Shown here piece by piece: positions 54,125 to 62,254 of a stretch of 64,000 nt of DNA. Positions within the stretch are counted from its first letter, which is position 1, and every line of letters starts with the position of its first letter. Source of the DNA: Sipunculus nudus (lineage: Eukaryota; Annelida; Sipuncula; Golfingiida; Sipunculidae); assembly GCA_026874595.1 (NCBI GenBank), contig JAPPUL010000079.1, positions 1,855,001-1,919,000 of the forward strand. Reading direction: 5' to 3'. The translations under genes were made by a program, and so were the position numbers. Below the pieces are notes generated by a model that saw nothing but the letters and a program-made list of their open reading frames with translations, made no database searches and had not been told where the DNA came from.

Positions 54125-54153
54125 TAATGCCCCCTTAAATAAAGAGGGCATTA
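54125..54153 (-). terminator. Array-type terminator after K5
   Basis: TAATGCCCCCTT and AAGAGGGCATTA around loop AAATA form a long stem with one C-A mismatch. It is separated from the K5 stop by the 14-bp repeats listed next. Confidence 0.7.
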
Positions 54154-54154
54154 T

Positions 54155-54221
54155 TTATCTTTACTTTTTTATCTTTACTTTTTTATCTTCACTTTTTTAT
54201 CTTCACTTTTTAATCTTCACT
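54155..54221. repeat. 14-bp tandem repeat at the K5 stop codon
   Basis: ttatctttactttt / ttatcttcactttt units start at 54155, 54169, 54183, 54197 and a partial one at 54211. The last unit contains the K5 stop codon and its final codons (S-E-D), so the array grew by copying the 3' end of the gene. Confidence 0.85.
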
Positions 54222-55304
54222 GAAGATCCATACGTCTTGCTTATCAGCCCCATCATTACCTCCAAATACATATATAGCATCTCCTTTTACAAGGGCTGCA
54301 AATTCTCTCCGAGCTGACCACATAGGTGTTGCCGGATCATTCTCTGATGCCTGCTTCCAAGTGATACCATCGCTTGATCTCCATACATCATTCCTATTAA
54401 CATTGTTCGTCTCTCCTCCTAAAAGATAGAAATAGCCCCCCTTTACTACTACATTATGATGTTGGCGAATTGTCCATTTGCTTGTAGTGTTTGCATCCTG
54501 GGGCGATATCTGCGTCCAACTTACCCCATCATTTGATTTCCATACATCGTTTAGAGGAGTACCACCAACAAAGCCATAGCCCCCAAATACATAGAATGCT
54601 CCGTCCTTTAGTACCACGTCGTAATTATAACGACTTTCCCATTTGTTTGTAGCACCAGCATCATGGGCTGAGACTTCCGTCCAATTTATTCCATCACTTG
54701 ACTTCCATACGTCATTCCGTATCCCTGGACTAGTCTGTGGAGTAAACCCTCCTATAAGATAAAACTCATCTCCCTTTAATAGCACTCTATGCATACCTCG
54801 TGGAAGCCATTTGCTTGTAGTTGTTGGGTCATCTGCCGATATCTCTGTCCAAGTTTCCCCATCACTTGACTTCCATACGTCATTATGAAGACCAACATTA
54901 CTCTGTCCTCCAAATAAATAAAACTCTCCATTCTTTACAACTACTTGATGATTATAACGACCTTCCCATGCGGCATTCGCTATTACCGGTGTCCAAGTAG
55001 TGCCATCGCTTGATTTCCATACGTCGTTCCACTTGCCATTACCCTGTCCTCCCATAAAATAAAACTCTTCTCCCTTTAAGACTACTTGATGTGCCTTGCG
55101 AGGGGACCACTCGGCTGCTGCTGTATGCTCTTTCCAGCTATAGTTTTCGTCAGGATTAACTTCAGGTGCACTCGGTTCTCCACCACCAGAATCGGTTGTT
55201 AGGTCCTTATTGCATGCACTAAAGCCTATAAACGCGCTAAAACCAACAACTACCAATATGAAAAATACTATATATAAACTTTTCTTTAATGTTAATGTGT
55301 CCAT
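54210..55304 (-). CDS. K5: six-module kelch-like lipoprotein
   Basis: 364 aa. The signal peptide MDTLTLKKSLYIVFFILVVV ends in lipobox GFSAC, followed by an acidic linker with SGGGEPSAPEVNPD. Six modules, some with a longer spacer containing DDPTTTSKW or DAGATNKW before the Trp, and the end DVWIFSED. Start ATG with AGGGAG upstream. Otherwise like K3 and K4; the longer blade spacers are the main difference. Confidence 0.88.
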   Translation of the reverse strand: MDTLTLKKSLYIVFFILVVVGFSAFIGFSACNKDLTTDSGGGEPSAPEVNPDENYSWKEHTAAAEWSPRKAHQVVLKGEEFYFMGGQGNGKWNDVWKSSDGTTWTPVIANAAWEGRYNHQVVVKNGEFYLFGGQSNVGLHNDVWKSSDGETWTEISADDPTTTSKWLPRGMHRVLLKGDEFYLIGGFTPQTSPGIRNDVWKSSDGINWTEVSAHDAGATNKWESRYNYDVVLKDGAFYVFGGYGFVGGTPLNDVWKSNDGVSWTQISPQDANTTSKWTIRQHHNVVVKGGYFYLLGGETNNVNRNDVWRSSDGITWKQASENDPATPMWSARREFAALVKGDAIYVFGGNDGADKQDVWIFSED

Positions 55305-55330
55305 ATAAACACTCCCTAAGATCTATTATT

Positions 55331-55370
55331 TATACCTATAAACACAGCTATAAGAGCTTTTAAACTATTA
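55331..55370 (-). promoter_or_regulatory. Conserved upstream element of K5
   Basis: TTTAAAAGCTCTTATAGC followed by TGTGTTTATAGGTATAAATA on the minus strand. Confidence 0.5.
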
Positions 55371-55447
55371 TTTTTATGAATTATTTATTTATTAAAAGGA
55401 CTTGTAAGAGGACAAATTAATGCCTCCTATAAAGCAGGACCATAAAC

Positions 55448-56473
55448 TTAGTCTCTCCTGTACACCCAGACGTCGTTTAAGTTATTTGTACCATCTATAG
55501 TCCCTCCAAAAAGAAAGATGTCTTCTCCCTTTAAGACTATTGCATGTCCCTGACGGACTGACCATGGCGCACTCGCCGTTAGTTCTTCCCAAGTAGCGCC
55601 ATCTCTTGAGCTCCATACGTCGTTTAAATTATTTGTACCAACCTTCCCGCCAAAAATAAAAAACTCATCTCCTTTTAATACCGCTTCGTGATTTCTACGG
55701 GCTGTCCAGGCGGCATTCTCTATTACCTTTGTCCATGTCTCTCCATCGTTTGAGCTCCATACATCGTTTTTGTATGTACTAGAACCAACCTTCCCGCCAA
55801 AAAGATAAAAAGAATCCCCCTTTAATACTACTTGATGAGCTGTACGGGCGGTCCATGCGGCATTCTCTATTACCTTTGTCCATGTCTCTCCATCGCTTGA
55901 CTTCCATACGTCATTCTTATTGCCTAGACTCTCATCATAGCCCCCAAATAAATAAAACTCTTCGCCCTTTAATACTACTTGATGCGCTGTACGGCCTGTC
56001 CATCCCGCACTTGGCGTTAGCTCTATCCATGTCTCTCCATCGCTTGAGCTCCATACGTCGTTTTTGTATGTACTAGAACCAACCTTCCCGCCAAAAATAA
56101 AAAAAGAATCCCCCTTTAATACCACTTGATGGCCAGAACGGGCTGCCCATGGCGCACTGTTTGTCACTTGGGTCCAGCTTGCTCCATCGCTTGAGCTCCA
56201 TACGTCGTTTTTATAAGAACCGTCATTTCCGCCAAAAAGATAAAATTTATCCACTTTTAGAAGTGTTGGATGATTTTTACGGGCGCTCCATTCCACATTC
56301 TCTTTTAGCTTTGTCCAAGAATAGGTTATTGTATCGCCTCCTCCGTCTCCAATCCCAAGTGAGCCTGGAATGTCTTTAGTACATGCACTAAATCCTATAA
56401 AGGCACTAAAACCAACAACTACCATTATGAAAAATACTATATATAAACTCTTCTTTAATCTTAATGTATCCAT
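55448..56473 (-). CDS. K6: six-module kelch-like lipoprotein
   Basis: 341 aa. The signal peptide MDTLRLKKSLYIVFFIMVVV ends in lipobox GFSACTKD. Six modules; the segment with GKVGSSTYKNDVWSS occurs in two of them and ENAAWTAR in two, which shows recent copying of single modules inside the gene. The end is NDVWVYRRD. AAGGAG precedes the ATG. Its signal peptide and upstream region are almost the same as in K7, so the two genes are recent duplicates at the 5' end. Confidence 0.88.
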   Translation of the reverse strand: MDTLRLKKSLYIVFFIMVVVGFSAFIGFSACTKDIPGSLGIGDGGGDTITYSWTKLKENVEWSARKNHPTLLKVDKFYLFGGNDGSYKNDVWSSSDGASWTQVTNSAPWAARSGHQVVLKGDSFFIFGGKVGSSTYKNDVWSSSDGETWIELTPSAGWTGRTAHQVVLKGEEFYLFGGYDESLGNKNDVWKSSDGETWTKVIENAAWTARTAHQVVLKGDSFYLFGGKVGSSTYKNDVWSSNDGETWTKVIENAAWTARRNHEAVLKGDEFFIFGGKVGTNNLNDVWSSRDGATWEELTASAPWSVRQGHAIVLKGEDIFLFGGTIDGTNNLNDVWVYRRD

Positions 56474-56497
56474 ATTAACGCTCCTTAACTAGTTCGT

Positions 56498-56540
56498 ATT
56501 TATACCTATAAACACACCTTAAGAGCTTTTTTAAACTACT
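56498..56540 (-). promoter_or_regulatory. Conserved upstream element of K6
   Basis: TTTAAAAAAGCTCTTAAGG followed by TGTGTTTATAGGTATAAATA; differs from the K7 element at only a few bases. Confidence 0.5.
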
Positions 56541-56592
56541 CTTTTTATAATTGTTTGATTTGTAGGAGGAGAGAGATATAAGCTCAAGTATA

Positions 56593-56640
56593 TGTTCCCT
56601 TAAATATCAATTAAATATCAATTAAATATCAAAGAGAACA
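56593..56640 (-). terminator. Array-type terminator after K7 with a repeat-expanded loop
   Basis: TGTTCCCTT (56593-56601) and AAGAGAACA (56632-56640) form the stem with one mismatch. The loop is filled by three copies of an 11-bp unit (taaatatcaat). Confidence 0.65.
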
Positions 56641-56649
56641 TTATAAGCT

Positions 56650-57227
56650 TTATTTGTATACCCATACGTCATTCAGGTTATTCTGATTGCCCCAACCACC
56701 AAAAATAAAGAAATTACTATCTTTTAAGATTACTTGATGTGCTTCTCGTTCTGACCATTGGCTCTCGCTTGCTGCTCCTCCTGCTGAGACTTCTGTCCAA
56801 GTAACTCCATCGCTTGAGCTCCATACATCGTTTAGCCAACTAGAACCACCAGAATTTCCTCCAAAAAGATACAAAGAATCTCCCTTTACGACTACTTGAT
56901 GCCCAAAGCGCCCTGACCATGCTGCATTGCTTGTCGCTTCTGTCCAGCTTGCTCCATCGCTTGAGCTCCATACGTCGTTATTAGAATCTAAATTAGAACC
57001 ACCCAAAAGAAAAAAAGAATCCCCCTTTAATACCACTTGATGATTATTACGGGCTGTCCATCCTACACTTTCTCCAATCTCTTCCCAATTAAAATCATCA
57101 TCACTACCTAAGTCACTTGCTATGTCTTTAGTACATGCACTAAATCCTATAAAGGCGCTAAAACCAACAACTACCATTATGAAAAATACTATATATATAA
57201 ACTCTTCTTTAATCTTAATGTATCCAT
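56650..57227 (-). pseudogene. K7: short kelch-like lipoprotein, off by a TA-repeat frameshift
   Basis: The start equivalent to that of K6 (ATG at 57225-57227 behind AAGGAG) reads MDTLRLKKSLYI and then a TAG, because the run written actatatatataaac on the plus strand (about 57188-57202) has one more TA than in K6. After this the frame of K6 resumes as MVVVGFSAFIGFSAC with lipobox and three modules, ending NDVWVYK. A restart at that Met (57177) would give a signal peptide without basic residues. The change sits in a dinucleotide run inside the signal peptide, so reversible slippage could switch the gene; it could also be plain decay. Confidence 0.75.
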
Positions 57228-57250
57228 ATTAACGCTCCTTAACTAGTTCG

Positions 57251-57295
57251 TATTTATATCTATAAACACACCTTAAGAGCTTTTTTGAAACTATT
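57251..57295 (-). promoter_or_regulatory. Conserved upstream element of K7
   Basis: TTTCAAAAAAGCTCTTAAGG followed by TGTGTTTATAGATATAAATA; intact although the gene behind it is frameshifted. Confidence 0.5.
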
Positions 57296-57437
57296 CTTTT
57301 ATGAATTAACTAATTTCTATGTAGAGCTTATTAAAAGGTATTTGTAATGTTAGGCATTTGTAATGAAAAGCTTTATTATCCTCAGAGCATATCAAATGTT
57401 AGATTAAGATATCTTTAAGAAGAATAATACGACAAGA

Positions 57438-57467
57438 TAATGCCTCCTTTATATTAAAGAGGACATT
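57438..57467 (-). terminator. Array-type terminator after K8
   Basis: AATGCCTCCTTT and AAAGAGGACATT flank loop ATATT; two mismatches. Confidence 0.65.
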
Positions 57468-57499
57468 TAAAAGAGGAGATTAATTAAGAAGAACAAAGT

Positions 57500-57748
57500 T
57501 TAAGTTTTATTTAAAAACCCATACGTCGTTCTTATCTTCACCATCATTCCCGCCAAATACATACTATCACCTTTTACAACTACTTCATGCCCACTGCGAG
57601 CTGTCCATTGGGTAGACTTCCTCGCACCACCACCTCCGTTTTTTTCATTTGTTATATCACTTCCACAGCTGCTTAAAACCAATAACGCTAATAACAAAAA
57701 GTAAAGCTATAGCTTCAAAAACTTTACAAAATAACTTATATAATTCAT
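57500..57748 (-). pseudogene. K8: one-module kelch-like lipoprotein, broken twice
   Basis: The natural start is the ATG at 57746-57748 (AGGAG at a spacing of 7), reading MNYISYFVKFLKL and then a TAG (57707-57709) in the signal peptide. The same frame continues through LLALLVLSSC (lipobox) to one module, WTARSGHEVVVKGDSMY. There the frame shifts: the family ending VFGGNDGEDKNDVWVFK is encoded in another frame with its stop at 57507-57509. Two independent defects argue for decay, not switching. Even intact it would hold only one blade, like K10. Confidence 0.8.
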
Positions 57749-57956
57749 CAATATACTCCTAGCTAAACTATAATATATAATAACTTAAGCAACTGTTTTT
57801 ATAGATTAAGTAATCTCTAAGCTAGAATATTAAGAGCCTTTGTAATATATAAATTATACCAAAATATTAGAAGTAAATTAGAAGTGATAAATATTAGTAA
57901 AGTCGCACTTAAGTATAGTAAACAAAAAAAAGTAAACAAAAGAGTATACTTAAAGA

Positions 57957-57986
57957 TAATGCCCCCTTTATATTAAAGAGGACATT
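57957..57986 (-). terminator. Array-type terminator after K9
   Basis: AATGCCCCCTTTA and TAAAGAGGACATT around a short AT loop; near-copy of the hairpin after K8. Confidence 0.65.
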
Positions 57987-58007
57987 TAAAAGAACAAAGT
58001 TTAAGCT

Positions 58008-59229
58008 TTATTTACTTACCCATACATCGTTCTCTTTATTAGTGTTAGTATCCCCGCCAAATAAATAAAACTTATCCCTCTTTAATACCACTTGATGCCT
58101 ATTACGCGCTGTCCATCCTGCACTCTCTAATAGCTTTGTCCAAGAAGCCCCATCGCTTGACTTCCATACGTCATTATAACCAGTATAAGTATTATGACCT
58201 CCCATCAGGTATAACTCTCCTCCCTTTACCACCACTTGGTGATAAAGACGATCTTCCCATTTCTCTGTAATATTTTCATCTGGTGATACATTTGTCCAAG
58301 AAGCCCCATCACTTGACTTCCATACGTCGTTATACGTTGTAAAGCCAGTAGTTCCCCCCCATAAGGTAGAATTCCCCATCTTTTACAACAACCTCATGCG
58401 CTGTACGTCCTGTCCATCCTGCACTCTCTAATAGCTTTGTCCAAGAAGCCCCATCGCTTGACTTCCATACGTCATTATAACCAGTATAAGTATTATGACC
58501 TCCCATCAGGTATAACTCTCCTCCCTTTACCACCACTTGGTGATAAAGACGATCTTCCCATTTCTCTGTAATATTTTCATCTGGTGATACATTTGTCCAA
58601 GAAGCCCCATCGCTTGACTTCCATACGTCATTCTTATGGGAAGGAGTAGCACCGCCAAATAAATAAAACTCTTCGCCCTTTAATACTACTTGATGTGCAA
58701 CACGACCTGTCCATTTCTTTGTTGGATTATCTTCATGGGCTGACACTACCTGCCAATCATCTCCTTCATCCCCACTCCACTTCCATACGTCATTCTTGTT
58801 ATTCCTATCACTAACCCCGTCATACCCATCATACCCGCCAAAAAGATAGAATACCCCATCTTTTACTACCACTTGATGTCCTCGACGCCCTGACCATTTA
58901 GCACTACTTGGCACTTCTACCCACTTAATGCCATCATTTGAGCGCCATACGTCATTTTTATACTTACTACTAGAATCATATCCGCCAAAAAGATAGAAAG
59001 TATTGTCTTTTACGACTACTTGATGAGCACTACGAGCTGAGCATTTTATTCCTTTAGGGCCGTCAACATCGCCTGACAATAGGCGCCACTCAGCTTCGCT
59101 ATCTTCTCCTCCTCCAACCCCTCCTTCTTCTCTTTGTCCTCCAGCCCCTCATTGCCCTTCGAGGTTTGTTAAGGCACTTCCACAGCTAATTAAAACTAAT
59201 AGCAATAACAAAAGAGTTAAGTGTCTCAT
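58008..59229 (-). pseudogene. K9: seven-module kelch-like lipoprotein with a stop codon and a 7-G tract
   Basis: Starts at the ATG at 59227-59229 (AAGGAG, spacing 7): MRHLTLLLLLLVLISC with lipobox, then LTNLEGQ and an in-frame TGA (59149-59151). After the TGA the same frame runs on through a Gly/Glu linker (GAGGQREEGGVGGGED) into seven modules; CGA to TGA is the simplest origin. A second break is a run of seven G's (plus-strand C's, 58354-58360): six would keep the frame through LMGG into TTGFTTYNDVWK. Such G tracts are classic switching sites, but the stop codon must also be read through or reverted for expression. Confidence 0.8.
58109..58626. repeat. Direct repeat of two kelch modules in K9, offset 301 bp
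   Basis: About 215 bp beginning near 58109 recurs near 58410 almost unchanged (SAGWT ... NTYTGYNDVWKSSDG ... WEDRLYHQVVVKGGELY). The offset is 301, that is, 300 bp in frame plus the extra G of the G tract that lies between the copies. Confidence 0.88.
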
Positions 59230-59335
59230 ATATAATCTCCTTGTAATCTAAAGATATAGAGCAAGTATAGCTCAACAAAGCATTTTTAACTACCTGTTTA
59301 TGGATTATTTGATTTTTAAGAGGTTAAAAAGAGCG
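59230..59335 (-). promoter_or_regulatory. Upstream region of K9, second promoter type
   Basis: The block TTAAAAATGCTTTGTTGAGC followed by TATACTTGCTCTATATC occurs before K9 and, nearly unchanged, before K10 (59541-59625). It differs from the element before K3-K7, matching the different signal peptides of the two groups. Confidence 0.45.
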
Positions 59336-59339
59336 CCAT

Positions 59340-59540
59340 TTAATCAGAGGACCTTAATCTTAGCCTAAAACTCCATACGTCGTTCTTAGGAGCACCATCA
59401 GACCCACCAAATAAATAGAATGCCCCGTCCCTTACAACTACTTGATGCCCTGAACGACTTGTCCACTTAGTCTCACTACTCTTAAACTCTACACAGCTGC
59501 TTAATAACAATAGCAATAACAAAAGAGTTAAATATCTCAT
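59340..59540 (-). CDS. K10: one-module kelch-like lipoprotein
   Basis: 66 aa: MRYLTLLLLLLLLSSC signal with lipobox, then one module only (KWTSRSGHQVVVRDGAFYLFGG, PKNDVWSF) and a short tail (RLRLRSSD) where other members stop after VWVYK. The tail is read from DNA that resembles the array terminator (GGTCCTCTGATTA), so the original stop may have been lost. Good AAGGAG before the ATG. A single blade cannot form a propeller by itself; it could assemble as an oligomer, act as a reservoir for recombination, or be a remnant. Confidence 0.6.
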   Translation of the reverse strand: MRYLTLLLLLLLLSSCVEFKSSETKWTSRSGHQVVVRDGAFYLFGGSDGAPKNDVWSFRLRLRSSD

Positions 59541-59715
59541 TAATCTCTCTCCTTAATAATCTAAAAATATAAAGAAAGAATAGCTCAACAAAGCATTTTT
59601 AACCACTGTTTTGTTATAGAATAATAAAACCTGTAAAGACTTGATTTAATATGCTCTTACTACTATCTTTTCATAATAGATATTTTTGAGTACTTAAAGA
59701 TAAAGGATTTTTATT

Positions 59716-60054
59716 ATGGATTCTGAATATAGTCTTGCTGATAAAAAATGTGTGCCTTGTCAGGGCGGAGTTGCTCCGCTTAAGGATAAGCCTCTTAAGG
59801 ATTTGTATAAAAAGCTTGATGGAGGATGGAGGCTTTTTGATGAGCATCATATCGAAAAAGAATATTCCTTTGCCGACTTTAAAGAAGCTTTGGATTTTAC
59901 TAATAAAGTTGGATGCCTTGCTGAAGCTGAAGGACACCATCCTGACATTAACCTCGGATGGGGATATGTTAAGATAAGTTTATGGACTCATAAAATCGAC
60001 GGTCTTAGCGAAAGTGATTTTATATTTGCTGCCAAAACCGATAGATTAACTTAA
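59716..60054 (+). CDS. phhB: Pterin-4a-carbinolamine dehydratase
   Basis: Dehydrates 4a-hydroxytetrahydropterin, or acts in related pterin/molybdopterin chemistry. 112 aa. CVPCQGGVAPL at the N-terminus and EAEGHHPDINLGWGYVKISLWTHKIDGLSESDF contain the catalytic His pair and the typical end of the family. AAAGGA lies 8 nt before the ATG. No phenylalanine hydroxylase gene is nearby. It is divergent from the kelch array and 40 bp before priA. Confidence 0.93.
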   Translation: MDSEYSLADKKCVPCQGGVAPLKDKPLKDLYKKLDGGWRLFDEHHIEKEYSFADFKEALDFTNKVGCLAEAEGHHPDINLGWGYVKISLWTHKIDGLSESDFIFAAKTDRLT

Positions 60055-60093
60055 TTACTCTAATAAAACCTGTAACCTTATATATCACGTACA

Positions 60094-62100
60094 ATGCATA
60101 CCTATGTTGATGTAGTATTGAATCTCCCTTTAGATGCTTTTACTTATAAAATCCCAACACATATGCTTAATGAAAGCCTTTTTGGTAAATGTGTTTTAGT
60201 ACCTTTTAAAAACAAAAACGTTAAGGCTTTTGTTGTTAATGAACATAATGATAAACCACGTTTTGAATGTAAAGACCTTATTGAGATCCTTGATCCTATA
60301 CCTTGCTTTAATGAAGTTTCTCTAGATTTGGCTCGATGGATTTGCTCCTATTACCTTTGTTCACTTGGTGAGGCGGTGTTTTTATTTGCGCCTAAAATAG
60401 TAAAGCGTGTTAGGAGAAGTAAGAAAGGTAAAGAATCTAAGATAAAGCAAGAGGCTTCCCTCTTTAAGGGTGATGCCTTTCATAAACTTAACCATGAGCA
60501 GGCTATGGCCTTAAAAAGGGTGATTGAGTCAATAGAGAAGTCTTCTTTTAAAGCTTATTTACTTTTGGGGGTTACAGGGTCTGGGAAAACTGAAGTTTAT
60601 AAATATATAGCCAAACAAGTGATAGAGAAAGGGAAACAGGCTTTGATATTGGTTCCAGAGATAGCATTAACGCCCCAGCTTATTGATAATTTCACACGTT
60701 CTTTTGCTAAGGATAGGATAGCTGTATTACACTCGCGTGTTAGTGCAGGTATAAGGTATTTAAACTGGCTCAAGATTAAAGAGGGTAAGATTGACATAAT
60801 ACTTGGTGCGCGTAGTGCGATATTCTCAGTAGAACCTAGTAAGCTAGGAGTTATTATAATAGATGAAGAACATGAGGCTTATTACAAATCTCAGGATACT
60901 CCTCGTTACCATGCACGGCAACTTGCCTTTAAAATAGCAGGCGATACTAAGATACCGTTAGTGTTAGGCAGTGCAACTCCCTCAATAGAAACTTATTATC
61001 ACGCAATAAACAAAAACATAGAGCTACTAGAACTTAAAGACAGACATTCATCGCATAAGACCCAAAATATAGAGTTTGTAGATATGAAAAAAGACCAGAG
61101 TAAATCCTTTATAAGTGGTGTGCTAATGAGAAAAGTCAATGAACGGCTAGCTAAAGGAGAGCAAGTAATCATTTTCTTAAATAAGAGAGGGTATTCTCCG
61201 GTTTTAATGTGTAAGGAGTGTGGATATAGTTTAAGCTGCCCTAATTGTGATATTACGTTAACCTATCATAAACATAGAAATAAGATGTTATGCCATTATT
61301 GTGGATATAGTGAAGGAGTTAGTAAATGCGCATCTTGTAATAGTAGCAATATAATTATGGTTGGATATGGGACCCAGAAGGTAGTAGAGGAGCTTGAGAG
61401 TACATTTAGGGGGGCTTTTATAGGGAGATTAGATTTTGATAGTACACGGGGTGTTTCTGGCCATGAGAAGATATTAAATGATGTAAAGGAGAAGCGGCTA
61501 GATATATTGGTAGGGACCCAGATGGTAGCAAAGGGTTTGCATTTCCCAGATGTTACATTAGTGGGGATATTGCTAGCAGATGAGAGTTTAAACTATCCAG
61601 ACTTCAGGGCATCAGAAAGGACATTCTCGCTAATAACTCAGCTAATAGGACGAAGCGGCAGAGGGGAGATGCAAGGAGAGGTTATAATCCAAACATATAT
61701 ACCGGATAATCATATAATGCAAAGCGCCAAGAAACAAGATTATAAAGGCTTTTACGAAAAGGAGATAAAAGATAGAGAAAAGTTTTTCTATCCGCCCTTC
61801 AGCCGAATACTGCGGTTTGTGATACGTGGTCGTGATGAAGAGAAGGTAATAAAGCACTCAGAAGTATTGTCAAGCTATATAAAGGGTATATTAAGCAGTA
61901 GAAAGGAAAAAGATGCAATTAAAATGCTTGGACCTTCTGTTGCGCCTATGGGAAAGATAAATAATAACTTTAGATGGCAGATAATATTAAAGAGTAAAAG
62001 ACAAAGATATTTAAACGATGTAGCAAAAGCGGCAAAAGGAATAAAGCAAATGGCGGGAGTATATATAGAGATAGATGTAGATAGTAATAATTTAATGTAG
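60094..62100 (+). CDS. priA: Primosomal protein N' (PriA helicase)
   Basis: Restarts stalled replication forks by loading the replicative helicase. 668 aa. The N-terminal 3'-DNA-binding domain (about 1-100) has VVLNLPLDAFTYKIP; Walker A LGVTGSGKTEVY; LVPEIALTPQL; DEEH box IIIDEEHEAYYKSQ; GSATPSIE; the zinc-binding insert has eight Cys in four pairs (CKECGYSLSCPNC, CHYCGYSEGVSKCASC); then GTQMVAKGLHFPDVTLVGI and LIGRSGRGE. All family parts are present. The ribosome-binding site is weak. Confidence 0.95.
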   Translation: MHTYVDVVLNLPLDAFTYKIPTHMLNESLFGKCVLVPFKNKNVKAFVVNEHNDKPRFECKDLIEILDPIPCFNEVSLDLARWICSYYLCSLGEAVFLFAPKIVKRVRRSKKGKESKIKQEASLFKGDAFHKLNHEQAMALKRVIESIEKSSFKAYLLLGVTGSGKTEVYKYIAKQVIEKGKQALILVPEIALTPQLIDNFTRSFAKDRIAVLHSRVSAGIRYLNWLKIKEGKIDIILGARSAIFSVEPSKLGVIIIDEEHEAYYKSQDTPRYHARQLAFKIAGDTKIPLVLGSATPSIETYYHAINKNIELLELKDRHSSHKTQNIEFVDMKKDQSKSFISGVLMRKVNERLAKGEQVIIFLNKRGYSPVLMCKECGYSLSCPNCDITLTYHKHRNKMLCHYCGYSEGVSKCASCNSSNIIMVGYGTQKVVEELESTFRGAFIGRLDFDSTRGVSGHEKILNDVKEKRLDILVGTQMVAKGLHFPDVTLVGILLADESLNYPDFRASERTFSLITQLIGRSGRGEMQGEVIIQTYIPDNHIMQSAKKQDYKGFYEKEIKDREKFFYPPFSRILRFVIRGRDEEKVIKHSEVLSSYIKGILSSRKEKDAIKMLGPSVAPMGKINNNFRWQIILKSKRQRYLNDVAKAAKGIKQMAGVYIEIDVDSNNLM

Positions 62101-62169
62101 TTTAGACTTACACAAGTTGCTTTTTGGAAGAGAGAATTATTATTTTTAAGTATCCTATTTGAGAGGGAG

Positions 62170-62205
62170 TGTTATATAAGGAGCATCTGTTATATAAGGA
62201 GTATC
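62170..62205. repeat. 18-bp tandem repeat, two copies
   Basis: tgttatataaggagcatc and tgttatataaggagtatc follow each other in the priA-def gap. Confidence 0.85.
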
Positions 62206-62254
62206 TAACGATATAAGTAAAATATGTATAGTAGGGAAAAAGGAGGAATATAAA

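Noticed and set aside
49353-59540. Phage tail-fibre or transposon cassette as explanation of the repeated genes
   Set aside because: No phage, recombinase or transposase gene and no target-site duplications are seen; lipobox signal peptides and separate promoters fit chromosomal lipoprotein genes.
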